Positions 19,360-27,134 of a stretch of DNA of 64,000 nt are shown piece by piece. The notes beneath the pieces are model-generated. The model saw only the letters and a program-made list of their open reading frames with translations. It did no database searches and was not told where the DNA came from. A program made the position numbers and the translations under genes. The first letter of the stretch is position 1. Every line of letters begins with the position of its first letter. The DNA is from Spirosoma utsteinense (GTDB taxonomy: Bacteria; Bacteroidota; Bacteroidia; Cytophagales; Spirosomataceae): assembly GCF_014282275.1 (NCBI RefSeq), contig NZ_VFIA01000016.1, forward strand, positions 62,001 to 126,000, written 5' to 3'.

Positions 19360-20715
19360 ATGAACTTACTGCTTCGATATAACTCACTGCTGGTCGTGCT
19401 GGTGCTTGGCCTTGCTGGTTGTCAGAAGCCTGCTACACCCGCCGAGTATAATGCAAAAGCGGCCAACCCTGCGTATTACAATGCCGCGCTCGACAAACTG
19501 ACTCAGGTTGTGATTCACGACATTTTTTCCCCGCCCGTAGCCAGCCGGATTTATGCCTATGCGAACCTGGCCGGGTATGAAGCGCTCGTTCCCTTCGACC
19601 CCAATTATGAATCGCTGGGTGGCCAGCTCAAGCGATTTCAGTCGGGCCCGAAGCCCGAACCCGGCAAAGACTATTGTTTCCCGCTGGCCAGCGCCAGCGC
19701 CTTTCTGACAGTAGCCCGCGCCCTGACGTTCTCGGTCGATTTTTACGACGAATTTGAGAAACCCTTCTACGAGCAGTACAAAAAAGATGGTGTTCCTGAC
19801 GAGGTCTATGATCGCTCATTGGCCTACGGGGAAGCCATTGCCAAGCATGTGCTGGACTATGCGGCTAAGGACAACTATAAGCAAACGCGCGGTTTCAAAC
19901 ATACCGTTACCAATGCCGATGGAACCTGGGTGCCAACGCCCCCGGCCTATATGGATGCTGCCGAACCACAGTGGAACAAACTTCGCTGCTGGGCCATGGA
20001 TACATGCAATCAGTTTATGCCAGCGCGTCCCTACGCCTACAACCTGACCAAAGGGAGCCCTTATCAAAAGGAACTTCAGGAAGTCTACGAGATAGGCAAA
20101 TCACTGAGCAAGCAGCAGCAGGATATTGCTTATTTCTGGGATGATAACGCCTTCGTGATGAATGTAGCGGGCCATGTATCCTATGCATCGAAGAAGATGA
20201 CGCCAGGTGGACACTGGCTGGCTATTGCCGAAACGGTAGCCCGGCAAAAGAAGATGGCTCTGATGCCGACTGTAGAAGCCTATGTGCTGACCTCGTTTGC
20301 GCTGACTGATGGGTTTATCTCGTGTTGGGACGAAAAGTACCGTAGCAATACGGTTCGGCCCGAAACCGTCATCAACAAGCACGTAGACCCTCAATGGACC
20401 CCCTTTCTGCAAACGCCCCCCTTTCCGGAATACCCCAGCGGTCACAGCGTCATTTCAACGGCCGCTGCCACCGTTATGACGAACCTGATGGGCGACAATA
20501 TTGCCTTTACTGACTCGACAGAATTTAAATACGGCCACGGTGTCCGCTCATTCAAATCGATTCGGGAAGCGGCCGATGAAGCCTCCATCAGCCGGCTGTA
20601 CGGCGGTATTCACTATCGTTCTGCGATGACGAATGGCCAGATAGAAGGCGAAAACGTAGGGAAGTGGATACTTCAGAAAATCCATACCCGCAAGTCGTCG
20701 GTAGCGAATCGGTAA
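19360..20715 (+). CDS. Vanadium-dependent haloperoxidase/PAP2-like lipoprotein
   Basis: 451 residues from the ATG at 19360. An in-frame TTG at 19345 is a less likely start. The lipobox is LAGC with Cys21. The C-terminal half carries the PAP2/vanadium-haloperoxidase signature in order: K-x6-RP in 'KYRSNTVRPE', 'PEYPSGHS' (P-SGH), and 'SRLYGGIHYRSA' (SR-x5-H). These residues bind phosphate or vanadate in both acid phosphatases and haloperoxidases. Sequence alone does not separate the two activities. Genes of this group are often found beside VCBS/CRTAC1-like and SusCD genes in Bacteroidota, as here. It probably acts at the cell envelope. A rho-independent-type hairpin follows. Confidence 0.88.
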   Translation: MNLLLRYNSLLVVLVLGLAGCQKPATPAEYNAKAANPAYYNAALDKLTQVVIHDIFSPPVASRIYAYANLAGYEALVPFDPNYESLGGQLKRFQSGPKPEPGKDYCFPLASASAFLTVARALTFSVDFYDEFEKPFYEQYKKDGVPDEVYDRSLAYGEAIAKHVLDYAAKDNYKQTRGFKHTVTNADGTWVPTPPAYMDAAEPQWNKLRCWAMDTCNQFMPARPYAYNLTKGSPYQKELQEVYEIGKSLSKQQQDIAYFWDDNAFVMNVAGHVSYASKKMTPGGHWLAIAETVARQKKMALMPTVEAYVLTSFALTDGFISCWDEKYRSNTVRPETVINKHVDPQWTPFLQTPPFPEYPSGHSVISTAAATVMTNLMGDNIAFTDSTEFKYGHGVRSFKSIREAADEASISRLYGGIHYRSAMTNGQIEGENVGKWILQKIHTRKSSVANR

Positions 20716-20735
20716 GTTACGGGTAGCCCGTCGAG

Positions 20736-20770
20736 AGGTCTGGTTCAGTAATGGAGCCAGACCTTTTTTT
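20736..20770 (+). terminator. Intrinsic terminator after the haloperoxidase-like gene
   Basis: AGGTCTGG (20736-20743) pairs with CCAGACCT (20757-20764), and seven T residues follow. This classic intrinsic terminator closes the susC-to-haloperoxidase stretch. Confidence 0.8.
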
Positions 20771-20906
20771 ATGCGGGCTGGTAATAGAACGCGTATTTTC
20801 AGCCTGCACCTAACACAGCAGCCATTCCCCTGTTGTATGAGAACGCTAACCGGTACTACCCTGCCGCGCGAAACCTCAACCTCACATACTCAACTCAAAA
20901 CGCTTT

Positions 20907-21626
20907 ATGAAGCTCACCATTTGGAAAACGCTTTTACTCCTTTTCGTCACGACCGTCCAGCACAGCTATGCTCAGCAAACGTACTTCAACGTTCCCTCAT
21001 CGGACGTTGTTGATAAGCACAAGGTGTCTGTTCAGCAGCAGGTCAGTTTTGGCGAGTCTTTTCGAGCGGGCACTACGGTCAATTATGGATTGGGCCGGGA
21101 ATGGGAAATTGGATTAAACGTATATAACCTCGATTACCTGCCGTCTGAACGTCGGTTCACGCTTAATGACTCAACCGTTCAGGAAGCTTATGGTCCCCTG
21201 CTGCTGCTGAACAGCCAGAAAGCGTTCGATATCACCAAGCATATTGAAGTTGCTGTTGGTATGCAGGCAGGCGTGAACATGAGTCCAAGGTCGAAAAGCA
21301 AACTGGTAGGCTACGCGTATGCACACGTGGCCGGTTCGTTTCACGATGAACACTATAACTGGTCGATGGGTGTGTATGGGGCCAATTCGAGGTATGCCGG
21401 CGAAGGTCGGAGGACAGGCTATCAGGCCGGTTTCGACGCGGGTATTTTCTATCAGAAAGTGCACTTGCTGGGCGACTTTATATCAGGTCAGCATAGCCTT
21501 GGCCAGCTCATCCTGGGCGTTGAGGTATATGCGGGGAAGCACTTTCCACTGTCTATTGGCTGGCAGCGCGCTAACCAGGATGGAGCACAGGCACTGGTTC
21601 TTCAGCTAACCTATAACCCAGAATAA
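20907..21626 (+). CDS. Predicted outer-membrane beta-barrel-like protein of unknown function
   Basis: 239 residues with a signal peptide (hydrophobic core, then HSYAQ, cleavage near residue 22). The rest is rich in alternating polar/aromatic strands with glycine turns: 'GTTVNYGLGREWEIGLNVYN', 'YAHVAGSFHDEHYNWSMGVYG', 'PLSIGWQRANQDGAQALVLQL'. This suits a small outer-membrane barrel, but I recognise no named family. An upstream in-frame start would only add untranslated-looking sequence. It lies alone between the terminator at 20770 and the GH65 gene 75 bp downstream. Confidence 0.75.
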   Translation: MKLTIWKTLLLLFVTTVQHSYAQQTYFNVPSSDVVDKHKVSVQQQVSFGESFRAGTTVNYGLGREWEIGLNVYNLDYLPSERRFTLNDSTVQEAYGPLLLLNSQKAFDITKHIEVAVGMQAGVNMSPRSKSKLVGYAYAHVAGSFHDEHYNWSMGVYGANSRYAGEGRRTGYQAGFDAGIFYQKVHLLGDFISGQHSLGQLILGVEVYAGKHFPLSIGWQRANQDGAQALVLQLTYNPE

Positions 21627-21701
21627 GGAAGATGGAGATAATAGGGTACGAATCAGATGAAATAGAATTATTTTTAGCCTTTATTCCATCTTAGGACACG
21701 C

Positions 21702-23762
21702 ATGGTAAAAAAAATAATGTTCAGCTGCCTGCTGTTGCTAACGCCCTGGTGTGTAGTAGCAACGAGGGCACAATCCACTTCCGCTGACTGGCAAATTGTC
21801 GCACAGGCTATTGACCCGGCCAACTATTACGGCATTACCGTCGCTAATGGAATGATTGGCCTGGTTTCGTCGCCTGAGCCCATGAAAGTAAAAGATGTGG
21901 TGCTGAATGGAGCATTCGATACCTATGGTCGCGGGCGTGTCTCGAATATCCTGAAGGTGTTCAATTTTGTGAATATGAACCTCGATGTTGACGGGCAGCG
22001 AATTGGGCAAAAATCCATTAGCAACTACCGCCAAACCCTCGATATGCAGAAAGCGGTGCTGACCACTACCTTCGATTATCAGGATAAGGTCAGCGTTCAG
22101 CAACAGGTGATGGCCCTCCGCCACCTGCCTTATTCGACTTTGACGATGGTTGAAATTACAGCGAAGAAAGATTGTGAGATCATACCGATGAGTGTTATTG
22201 AAACGCCGGAAAACCTCAAAGAAGTCAAAAATTTCTATGCTGAAATTGACCGCGAACACGTGACAATCCGGTTGCTGACATCGGTAGCCAAGAGTCCATC
22301 GGGAAAACATACCGTAGCGGCATCGAACAGCTTTATTTTTAACGAACCCCACGGGCAGGAGCCTGATGTAATTCATGAAGACTGGGATTACAACATGCAC
22401 CTCGCCAAGTTTAAAAAGAAGCTGAAAGCGGGCGAAACCTACAAATTCAGCGTGGTTGGCTCTGTATCGTCAACGGCCCATACGGCCGATCCCCATAACG
22501 AAGCCGAACGATTGACGTTGTTTGCCGCACTGGAACGTACCGAGCGGCTTCTGATGCGGCATAATGCGGAGTGGGTCAAACTCTGGCAGAGTGATATCGT
22601 CATCGACGGTGACCCCGACGCGCAGCGGGCGGTTCGATCGGCACTTTATCATTTGTACTCCTTTGTCCGGGAGGGCACGGGCTATAGCTTATCACCAATG
22701 GGCCTGTCGGGGTTGGGCTATAACGGGCACGTATTCTGGGATACCGAGCTGTGGATGTATCCGCCAATTCTGATGCTTAAACCTGAAATTGCCCGATCGA
22801 TACTTGAGTACCGATTCGAGCGCATGGCTATGGCCAAACAGAACGCCTTCAGTCACGGATACGCAGGCGTGATGTTTCCGTGGGAGTCCGATGCCGACGG
22901 GCAGGAAGCGACACCTGTATGGGCATTGACGGGCCCCTTCCAGCACCACATTACGGGCTGCGTTGGGTGGGCCTTCTGGAAATATTACCAGGTGACAAAA
23001 GATAAGGAATGGCTTCGTACGCGGGGTTATCCGATGTTAAAAGAGGTTGCCGATTTCTGGGCCAGCCGTGTTGAACGGGAGGTCGGACCAGCGGGTCAGC
23101 CCGGTAAGTACCATATCAACAACGTTATTGGGGCAAACGAATGGCAGGAAAATATAGACGATAACGCGTTTACAAACGGAATGGCCAAAACATCGCTCCA
23201 GTATGCCAGCCAGGCAGCGCAGGAACTTGGTCTGACACCTAATCCTGACTGGAAGGTAGTAGCTGATAATATACCTATTCTGAAGTTTCCCGACGGAACG
23301 ACCAGGGAGAACAGAACCTACTCAGGAGTTATGATCAAGCAGGCTGATGTAAACCTATTGGCTTATCCATTAACTATAGTGACAGGCGAAGCCGCTATTC
23401 GGAAGGATCTGATTTATTATGAACCGAAGTATTCCCCCGAAGGACCCGCAATGGGTTGGTCGGCCTTAGCGACACTCAACGCCCGCCTGGGTGATACGGA
23501 TAAAGCATATAACTGGTTTGTTAAGAGTTATAAGCCGAATGAGGTACCTCCGTTTGGCGTTTTGGCCGAAACGGCCGGTGGGACCAATCCTTATTTCGCA
23601 ACGGGTGCCGGGGGGATGCTACAGGCAGTACTGAACGGCTTTGGCGGCCTGGATATAAACGACGCCGGTATCACGCAATTAAAAACGAAGTTGCCGAAGA
23701 AGTGGAAATCGTTGACAATAAAAGGCGTTGGCATTCAACGGAAGACGGTGCAGATTCAGTAA
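21702..23762 (+). CDS. Secreted glycoside hydrolase family 65-type protein
   Basis: 686 residues with an N-terminal signal peptide ending near 'ATRAQ'. A beta-sandwich N-domain precedes an (alpha/alpha)6 barrel with the GH65 hallmarks 'GHVFWDTELWMYPPILML' and 'NNVIGANEWQENIDDNAFTN'. Glu480 in the latter lines up with the family's general acid. The C-terminal part reads 'GVLAETAGGTNPYFATGAGG', resembling the hydrolase branch (for example glucosyl-hydroxylysine glucosidase). I do not see the His-Ser-Ser phosphate-binding motif of GH65 phosphorylases. It is therefore probably an alpha-glycoside hydrolase rather than a phosphorylase. Substrate is unknown. It may process a glycan taken up by the upstream SusCD system, but that link is only positional. 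Confidence 0.85.
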   Translation: MVKKIMFSCLLLLTPWCVVATRAQSTSADWQIVAQAIDPANYYGITVANGMIGLVSSPEPMKVKDVVLNGAFDTYGRGRVSNILKVFNFVNMNLDVDGQRIGQKSISNYRQTLDMQKAVLTTTFDYQDKVSVQQQVMALRHLPYSTLTMVEITAKKDCEIIPMSVIETPENLKEVKNFYAEIDREHVTIRLLTSVAKSPSGKHTVAASNSFIFNEPHGQEPDVIHEDWDYNMHLAKFKKKLKAGETYKFSVVGSVSSTAHTADPHNEAERLTLFAALERTERLLMRHNAEWVKLWQSDIVIDGDPDAQRAVRSALYHLYSFVREGTGYSLSPMGLSGLGYNGHVFWDTELWMYPPILMLKPEIARSILEYRFERMAMAKQNAFSHGYAGVMFPWESDADGQEATPVWALTGPFQHHITGCVGWAFWKYYQVTKDKEWLRTRGYPMLKEVADFWASRVEREVGPAGQPGKYHINNVIGANEWQENIDDNAFTNGMAKTSLQYASQAAQELGLTPNPDWKVVADNIPILKFPDGTTRENRTYSGVMIKQADVNLLAYPLTIVTGEAAIRKDLIYYEPKYSPEGPAMGWSALATLNARLGDTDKAYNWFVKSYKPNEVPPFGVLAETAGGTNPYFATGAGGMLQAVLNGFGGLDINDAGITQLKTKLPKKWKSLTIKGVGIQRKTVQIQ

Positions 23763-23781
23763 CAGGTAGAATACAAACTGT

Positions 23782-23834
23782 TTACAAAGTAACGAGCCGA
23801 TGATCTATAAGATCATCGGCTCGTTACTTTGTAA
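23782..23834. terminator. Bidirectional terminator between GH65 and TetR genes
   Basis: A perfect 25-bp stem (23782-23806 with 23810-23834) has a 3-nt loop. Its sequence begins TTACAAAGTAACGAGCC. It sits between two converging genes and can serve both. Confidence 0.8.
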
Positions 23835-23844
23835 GGTATATAGG

Positions 23845-24522
23845 TTACCACTGCGCTACTGGCAGTTGAACAGATTGTAATTCCAAATCAACTTCTTTCG
23901 ATTGGATCGCCATCCGGTTCAGTGCGATGTAGATAGCTTTAACGGCGTTTTCGATACGTTTCCAGCCTTCTTCGCTCCGCAGATCAATACTGATCATCGT
24001 GCGGTCGTTTTGAGCCATTATAGTCAGATAGGTCATAGCACCCAGGACTACAGCTGAAATAGCTTGTGTATCAGCGCCTTTCACAAAAGATAACTGCTCA
24101 ACGAGCCGTGTCATTTCTTCATCCTGAGCACGGGCAGTTGTTTCGGCAATGGAGTCATTTTCGATAACGCTGGCTTTCAGGATCTCGCGAGCCGCTTTGA
24201 ACGTGCGGAAATAGCGATATGTCTGAATTACCTGTCGATACCAGATACGAGCCACATCCGACTCGTGTAAAGGACGAATTTGGTCAAGTACGGCAGGATT
24301 GAAGACAGGAAACAGTTTGCCCATTTTCACATAATACTCAAGCAAGCCTTCCATACCACCGAAATACCGGTAAATCAACACCTTGCTGACATTAGCCTTT
24401 TCGGCTACCCGGTTTACTCCTACGCCCTCGAGACCCCGCTCAGCAATGACTTCTTCCAACGCTTCCACAATGCGTTGAGTGGTCTTAGCCCGGTTCCGTC
24501 TTACTTTCTCGTCCTTCTCCAT
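23845..24522 (-). CDS. TetR/AcrR-family transcriptional regulator
   Basis: 225 residues. The N-terminal TetR_N helix-turn-helix covers about residues 14-60: 'TTQRIVEALEEVIAERGLEGVGVNRVAEKANVSKVLIYRYFGG', with the recognition-helix signature V-S-K-V-L-I-Y-R-Y-F. The C-terminal ligand-binding domain is all-helical and not assignable to a known ligand. The start at 24522 leaves the usual short basic leader. The gene is isolated, with a converging gene on one side and a non-coding region on the other, so targets are uncertain. A 14-bp perfect palindrome about 120 bp upstream could be its own operator. Confidence 0.93.
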   Translation of the reverse strand: MEKDEKVRRNRAKTTQRIVEALEEVIAERGLEGVGVNRVAEKANVSKVLIYRYFGGMEGLLEYYVKMGKLFPVFNPAVLDQIRPLHESDVARIWYRQVIQTYRYFRTFKAAREILKASVIENDSIAETTARAQDEEMTRLVEQLSFVKGADTQAISAVVLGAMTYLTIMAQNDRTMISIDLRSEEGWKRIENAVKAIYIALNRMAIQSKEVDLELQSVQLPVAQW

Positions 24523-24860
24523 TGAATACGTTCTTTATTTAAATTCAAGAGTTTATACTTGTTTGACTGCAAAGAGCAATGTAGGTCACACTTTGGTATT
24601 ATTAATGATACAATAAATTGTGACGTCAGATGACAACATATCAGTAGTATACTACTTTATATGCCCTAATTGCGGTAGTTTCGTTCGTATGACTCAGTAG
24701 AGTCAATAGAATAATATTGATTAAATGCGTACAACAAGTCACTATTGATTACTTTTAGCAAAGGAAGTGAATTTTAAAAGATAAGCAAAAAAATATAATC
24801 AACTTGTGGTAAAAAATTATTAAATACAGACATGTATACTAAGGATTTACTTAAATCTCG
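24523..24860. other. AT-rich intergenic region upstream of the TetR gene
   Basis: About 340 bases with no gene seen. Apart from the palindrome at 24643-24656 and a short TGACGTCA palindrome around 24621-24628, I see no clear promoter of the TAnnTTTG type. Confidence 0.45.
24643..24656. promoter_or_regulatory. Perfect 14-bp palindrome, possible TetR operator
   Basis: AGTAGTATACTACT is a perfect inverted repeat upstream of the divergently read tetR gene. Size and symmetry suit a TetR dimer site, but the distance from the start codon (about 120 bp) is large and no second copy was seen. Confidence 0.3.
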
Positions 24861-24901
24861 AAAAACAAAAAAAAGCCACTCGGCTAATGCTGAGTGGCTT
24901 T
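24861..24901 (-). terminator. Intrinsic terminator of tRNA-Gln
   Basis: AAAGCCACTC (24872-24881) pairs with GAGTGGCTTT (24892-24901). On the minus strand it is followed by a long T-rich run (the A-run at 24861-24874). It lies directly downstream of the tRNA. Confidence 0.85.
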
Positions 24902-24907
24902 AGGGTG

Positions 24908-24978
24908 TAGCCCGAGAAGGATTCGAACCTCCACAAACAGAACCAAAATCTGTCGTACTACCCTTATACTATCGGGCC
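24908..24978 (-). tRNA. tRNA-Gln (anticodon UUG)
   Basis: Read on the minus strand, the 5' acceptor arm GGCCCGA pairs with TCGGGCT (with one G-U pair). The anticodon stem ACAGA/TCTGT encloses the loop TTTTGGT, giving anticodon TTG, which reads CAA. The T arm contains GGTTCGAATCC. The discriminator base is A and CCA is not encoded. It is flanked by a matching promoter and a terminator. Confidence 0.95.
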
Positions 24979-24995
24979 TTTACTATTTGCGAGTG

Positions 24996-25027
24996 CAAAG
25001 ATAACGGATGACGATTGGTAAAAACAA
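24996..25027 (-). promoter_or_regulatory. Predicted promoter of tRNA-Gln
   Basis: On the minus strand TTG (plus-strand CAA at 25025-25027) is followed after 21 bp by TATCTTTG (plus-strand 24996-25003), an exact TAnnTTTG match. The tRNA begins 17 bp downstream. The -7 box overlaps one arm of an inverted repeat (25001-25012 with 25052-25063) that may terminate the upstream fabD. Confidence 0.65.
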
Positions 25028-25114
25028 GCTTCGTTTCCTTTTTTTGACATTGTCATCCGTTATTTATTTGCTTTCCGTTGATAATCAAGAGCCCTACGAG
25101 CTGACACGTGCTGA

Positions 25115-25990
25115 TTATATTCCTGAAATCGTTGCCGAGGGGCTTATTTTTTTGATCAGCCCCTGCAATACCTTGCCCGGACCGCACTCCGTGAACGACA
25201 AAGCGCCATCTGTTACCATCTTTTCAATCGACTGGGTCCAGCGCACAGGTGATGTTAGCTGGGCAATCAGATTAGCCTTGATGCGGGCAGGATCGGTAGC
25301 CGGTTGAGCGTCGACATTTTGATAAACAAAACAACGGGGTGCATTAAACGTCATCCGCTCAACGGCCTCGGCAAATTCTGTTTGTGCAGGTTCCATAAAC
25401 GGGGAGTGGAAAGCACCGCTCACGGCTAGCGGAACCACCCGTTTGGCTCCAGCCACTTTGAGCCGCTCTTCGGCCAGCTGCAAACCTGCTACACTACCTG
25501 AAATAACGACCTGACCCGGGCAGTTATAATTAGCCGGCACAACAATCTCTTCCGTAATACCGGCACACACCTCTTCAATGGCGGCATCGGACAAGCCCAG
25601 AACAGCTGCCATACTCGATGGTACCAGTTCACAGGCCCTTTGCATGGCCGTGGCGCGAACAGAAGCCAACTGCAGGCCGTCGGTAAACGAGAGGACCCCA
25701 GCCGCTGTCAGGGCCGACAACTCGCCGAGCGAATGACCTGCTACCATATCCGGTTTGAACGAATCGGTTGTCAGGGCCAGCGTAACACCATGCAGAAATA
25801 CAGCGGGTTGTGTATAGATCGTTTGTTTAAGGTCTTCGTCTGTTCCCTCAAACATGATGTGAGTCAGGTCATAGCCCAGTACCTCATTAGCCTGATCGAA
25901 TAACCGGCGAACTTGTTCTGACTGCTGGTACAAGTCCTGCCCCATGCCACGAAACTGGGAGCCCTGTCCCGGGAAAACATATGCATTCAT
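25115..25990 (-). CDS. fabD: Malonyl-CoA:ACP transacylase
   Basis: 291 residues from the ATG at 25990. A longer frame would add 13 non-family residues. It transfers malonyl from CoA to acyl carrier protein for fatty-acid synthesis in the cytoplasm. Hallmarks are 'AYVFPGQGSQFRGMG' at the N-terminus, the nucleophile elbow 'GHSLGE' with Ser87, the catalytic His in 'SGAFHSPFM', and 'ECGPGKVLQGL' near the end. Length fits the FabD family (about 290-310). It stands alone here rather than in a fab cluster. A TACTTTG element preceded by TTG at 21 bp on the minus strand, about 40 bp upstream, may be its promoter, though it is one base short of the full -7 consensus. Confidence 0.96.
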   Translation of the reverse strand: MNAYVFPGQGSQFRGMGQDLYQQSEQVRRLFDQANEVLGYDLTHIMFEGTDEDLKQTIYTQPAVFLHGVTLALTTDSFKPDMVAGHSLGELSALTAAGVLSFTDGLQLASVRATAMQRACELVPSSMAAVLGLSDAAIEEVCAGITEEIVVPANYNCPGQVVISGSVAGLQLAEERLKVAGAKRVVPLAVSGAFHSPFMEPAQTEFAEAVERMTFNAPRCFVYQNVDAQPATDPARIKANLIAQLTSPVRWTQSIEKMVTDGALSFTECGPGKVLQGLIKKISPSATISGI

Positions 25991-26253
25991 AGTAATATAC
26001 CCGCGTGATAATTGCCATCGGGGATGCAAAGTAAGCCTGTTAATTGGCTCGGGTCAAGGATAGGTATTGGCAAGAGGGCTGGCGGGCGTTAACCGATCGG
26101 TGGCGTGAAGTTGTACCTCTGTTCAATTACAGGTGTAAATAAGCACGCAACAACAAACAAAAAAAAGACACACGCTGTTAGAGAATTGAGTGATTTGTTG
26201 AATTTTTCGGCCTTCTCTGTTAGACGTAAAATCGTTGAAAAAGTTGACTAATC
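25991..26253. other. Divergent intergenic region fabD/sdhC
   Basis: No gene is seen. Together with the adjacent sdh promoter it forms a 358-bp divergent region that should hold the promoters of fabD (minus) and sdhCAB (plus). Confidence 0.4.
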
Positions 26254-26284
26254 TTGTTTCCAACGGGTTTGTGCTTTAGTTTTG
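26254..26284 (+). promoter_or_regulatory. Predicted promoter of sdhCAB
   Basis: TTG at 26254-26256, a 20-bp spacer, then TAGTTTTG at 26277-26284 match the Bacteroidota consensus exactly. It lies about 65 bp before the sdhC ATG. Confidence 0.65.
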
Positions 26285-26348
26285 ATGCGCCGTTTAAACC
26301 GGCTTTTTCTCAATTGGTTAACCACTAAATTTTCGTGTCGTTCATCCT

Positions 26349-27044
26349 ATGGCTTGGGTAACACAAACACTATCCAGCTCCCTCGGCCGCAAGGTCATCA
26401 TGTCGCTGACGGGACTGTTTTTAAGTTCATTTCTGATTGTCCATATGGCTGGCAATCTACAGCTATTTAAGGGCGATAATGGGCGGGCGTTCAATGAGTA
26501 TACGTACTTCATGACCCACAACCCAGTCATTATTACCGTTTCTTATCTGCTCTACACCTCTATTCTGGCACATGCCTTAATGGCCTGGGTGCTCACGCGC
26601 CACAACCAGTCTTCGCGACCCGTTAAGTATGCCTACTCGCGTCCGGAAGCTAACAGCCCCTGGTCGTCCCGTAACATGGGTATTCTGGGTACGGTACTGT
26701 TGCTGTTCATCATCATTCACATGCGCACGTTCTGGTACGAGATGCACTTTGGATCGGTACCGATGGCGGAGTATGATGGGAAGCAGTACAAAGACCTGTA
26801 TGCTGTCGTTAAGGAAGCGTTTTCGCAATGGTGGTATGTGCTGCTGTACGTTATTTCGATGGTCGCTATCGGCTTTCACCTCGCTCACGGGTTCCAGAGT
26901 GGCTTTCAGTCCCTGGGTATCCGGCACACAAAATATACGCCTATGATCGAGTTCGTGGGCCGTTATTTCTTTGCATTGATCATACCGGCTGCTTTTGCGG
27001 CCATGCCGATCTATGTGTTTTTGCAAGTTCACGGGATAATTTAA
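26349..27044 (+). CDS. sdhC: Succinate dehydrogenase/fumarate reductase cytochrome b558 subunit
   Basis: 231 residues with five predicted membrane helices. It resembles the single-subunit, di-haem SdhC of Bacteroidota and Bacillus (about 200-230 residues) rather than the SdhC/SdhD pair. The first helix carries 'SLTGLFLSSFLIVHMAGNL'. Histidines placed to ligate haem include those in 'VHMAGN', 'LAHALMAW', 'IIHMRTFW' and 'GFHLAHGF'. It anchors SdhAB to the inner membrane and links succinate oxidation to the menaquinone pool. First gene of sdhCAB, followed 90 bp later by sdhA. Confidence 0.94.
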   Translation: MAWVTQTLSSSLGRKVIMSLTGLFLSSFLIVHMAGNLQLFKGDNGRAFNEYTYFMTHNPVIITVSYLLYTSILAHALMAWVLTRHNQSSRPVKYAYSRPEANSPWSSRNMGILGTVLLLFIIIHMRTFWYEMHFGSVPMAEYDGKQYKDLYAVVKEAFSQWWYVLLYVISMVAIGFHLAHGFQSGFQSLGIRHTKYTPMIEFVGRYFFALIIPAAFAAMPIYVFLQVHGII

Positions 27045-27134
27045 AGAGCGAAAGACGTAGCTAGGCAGACGACCGGACCGGCCACTTTCGCTTAGCTACT
27101 CTTCCACTCATTCACTCTTTAAAATGGTAAATTC

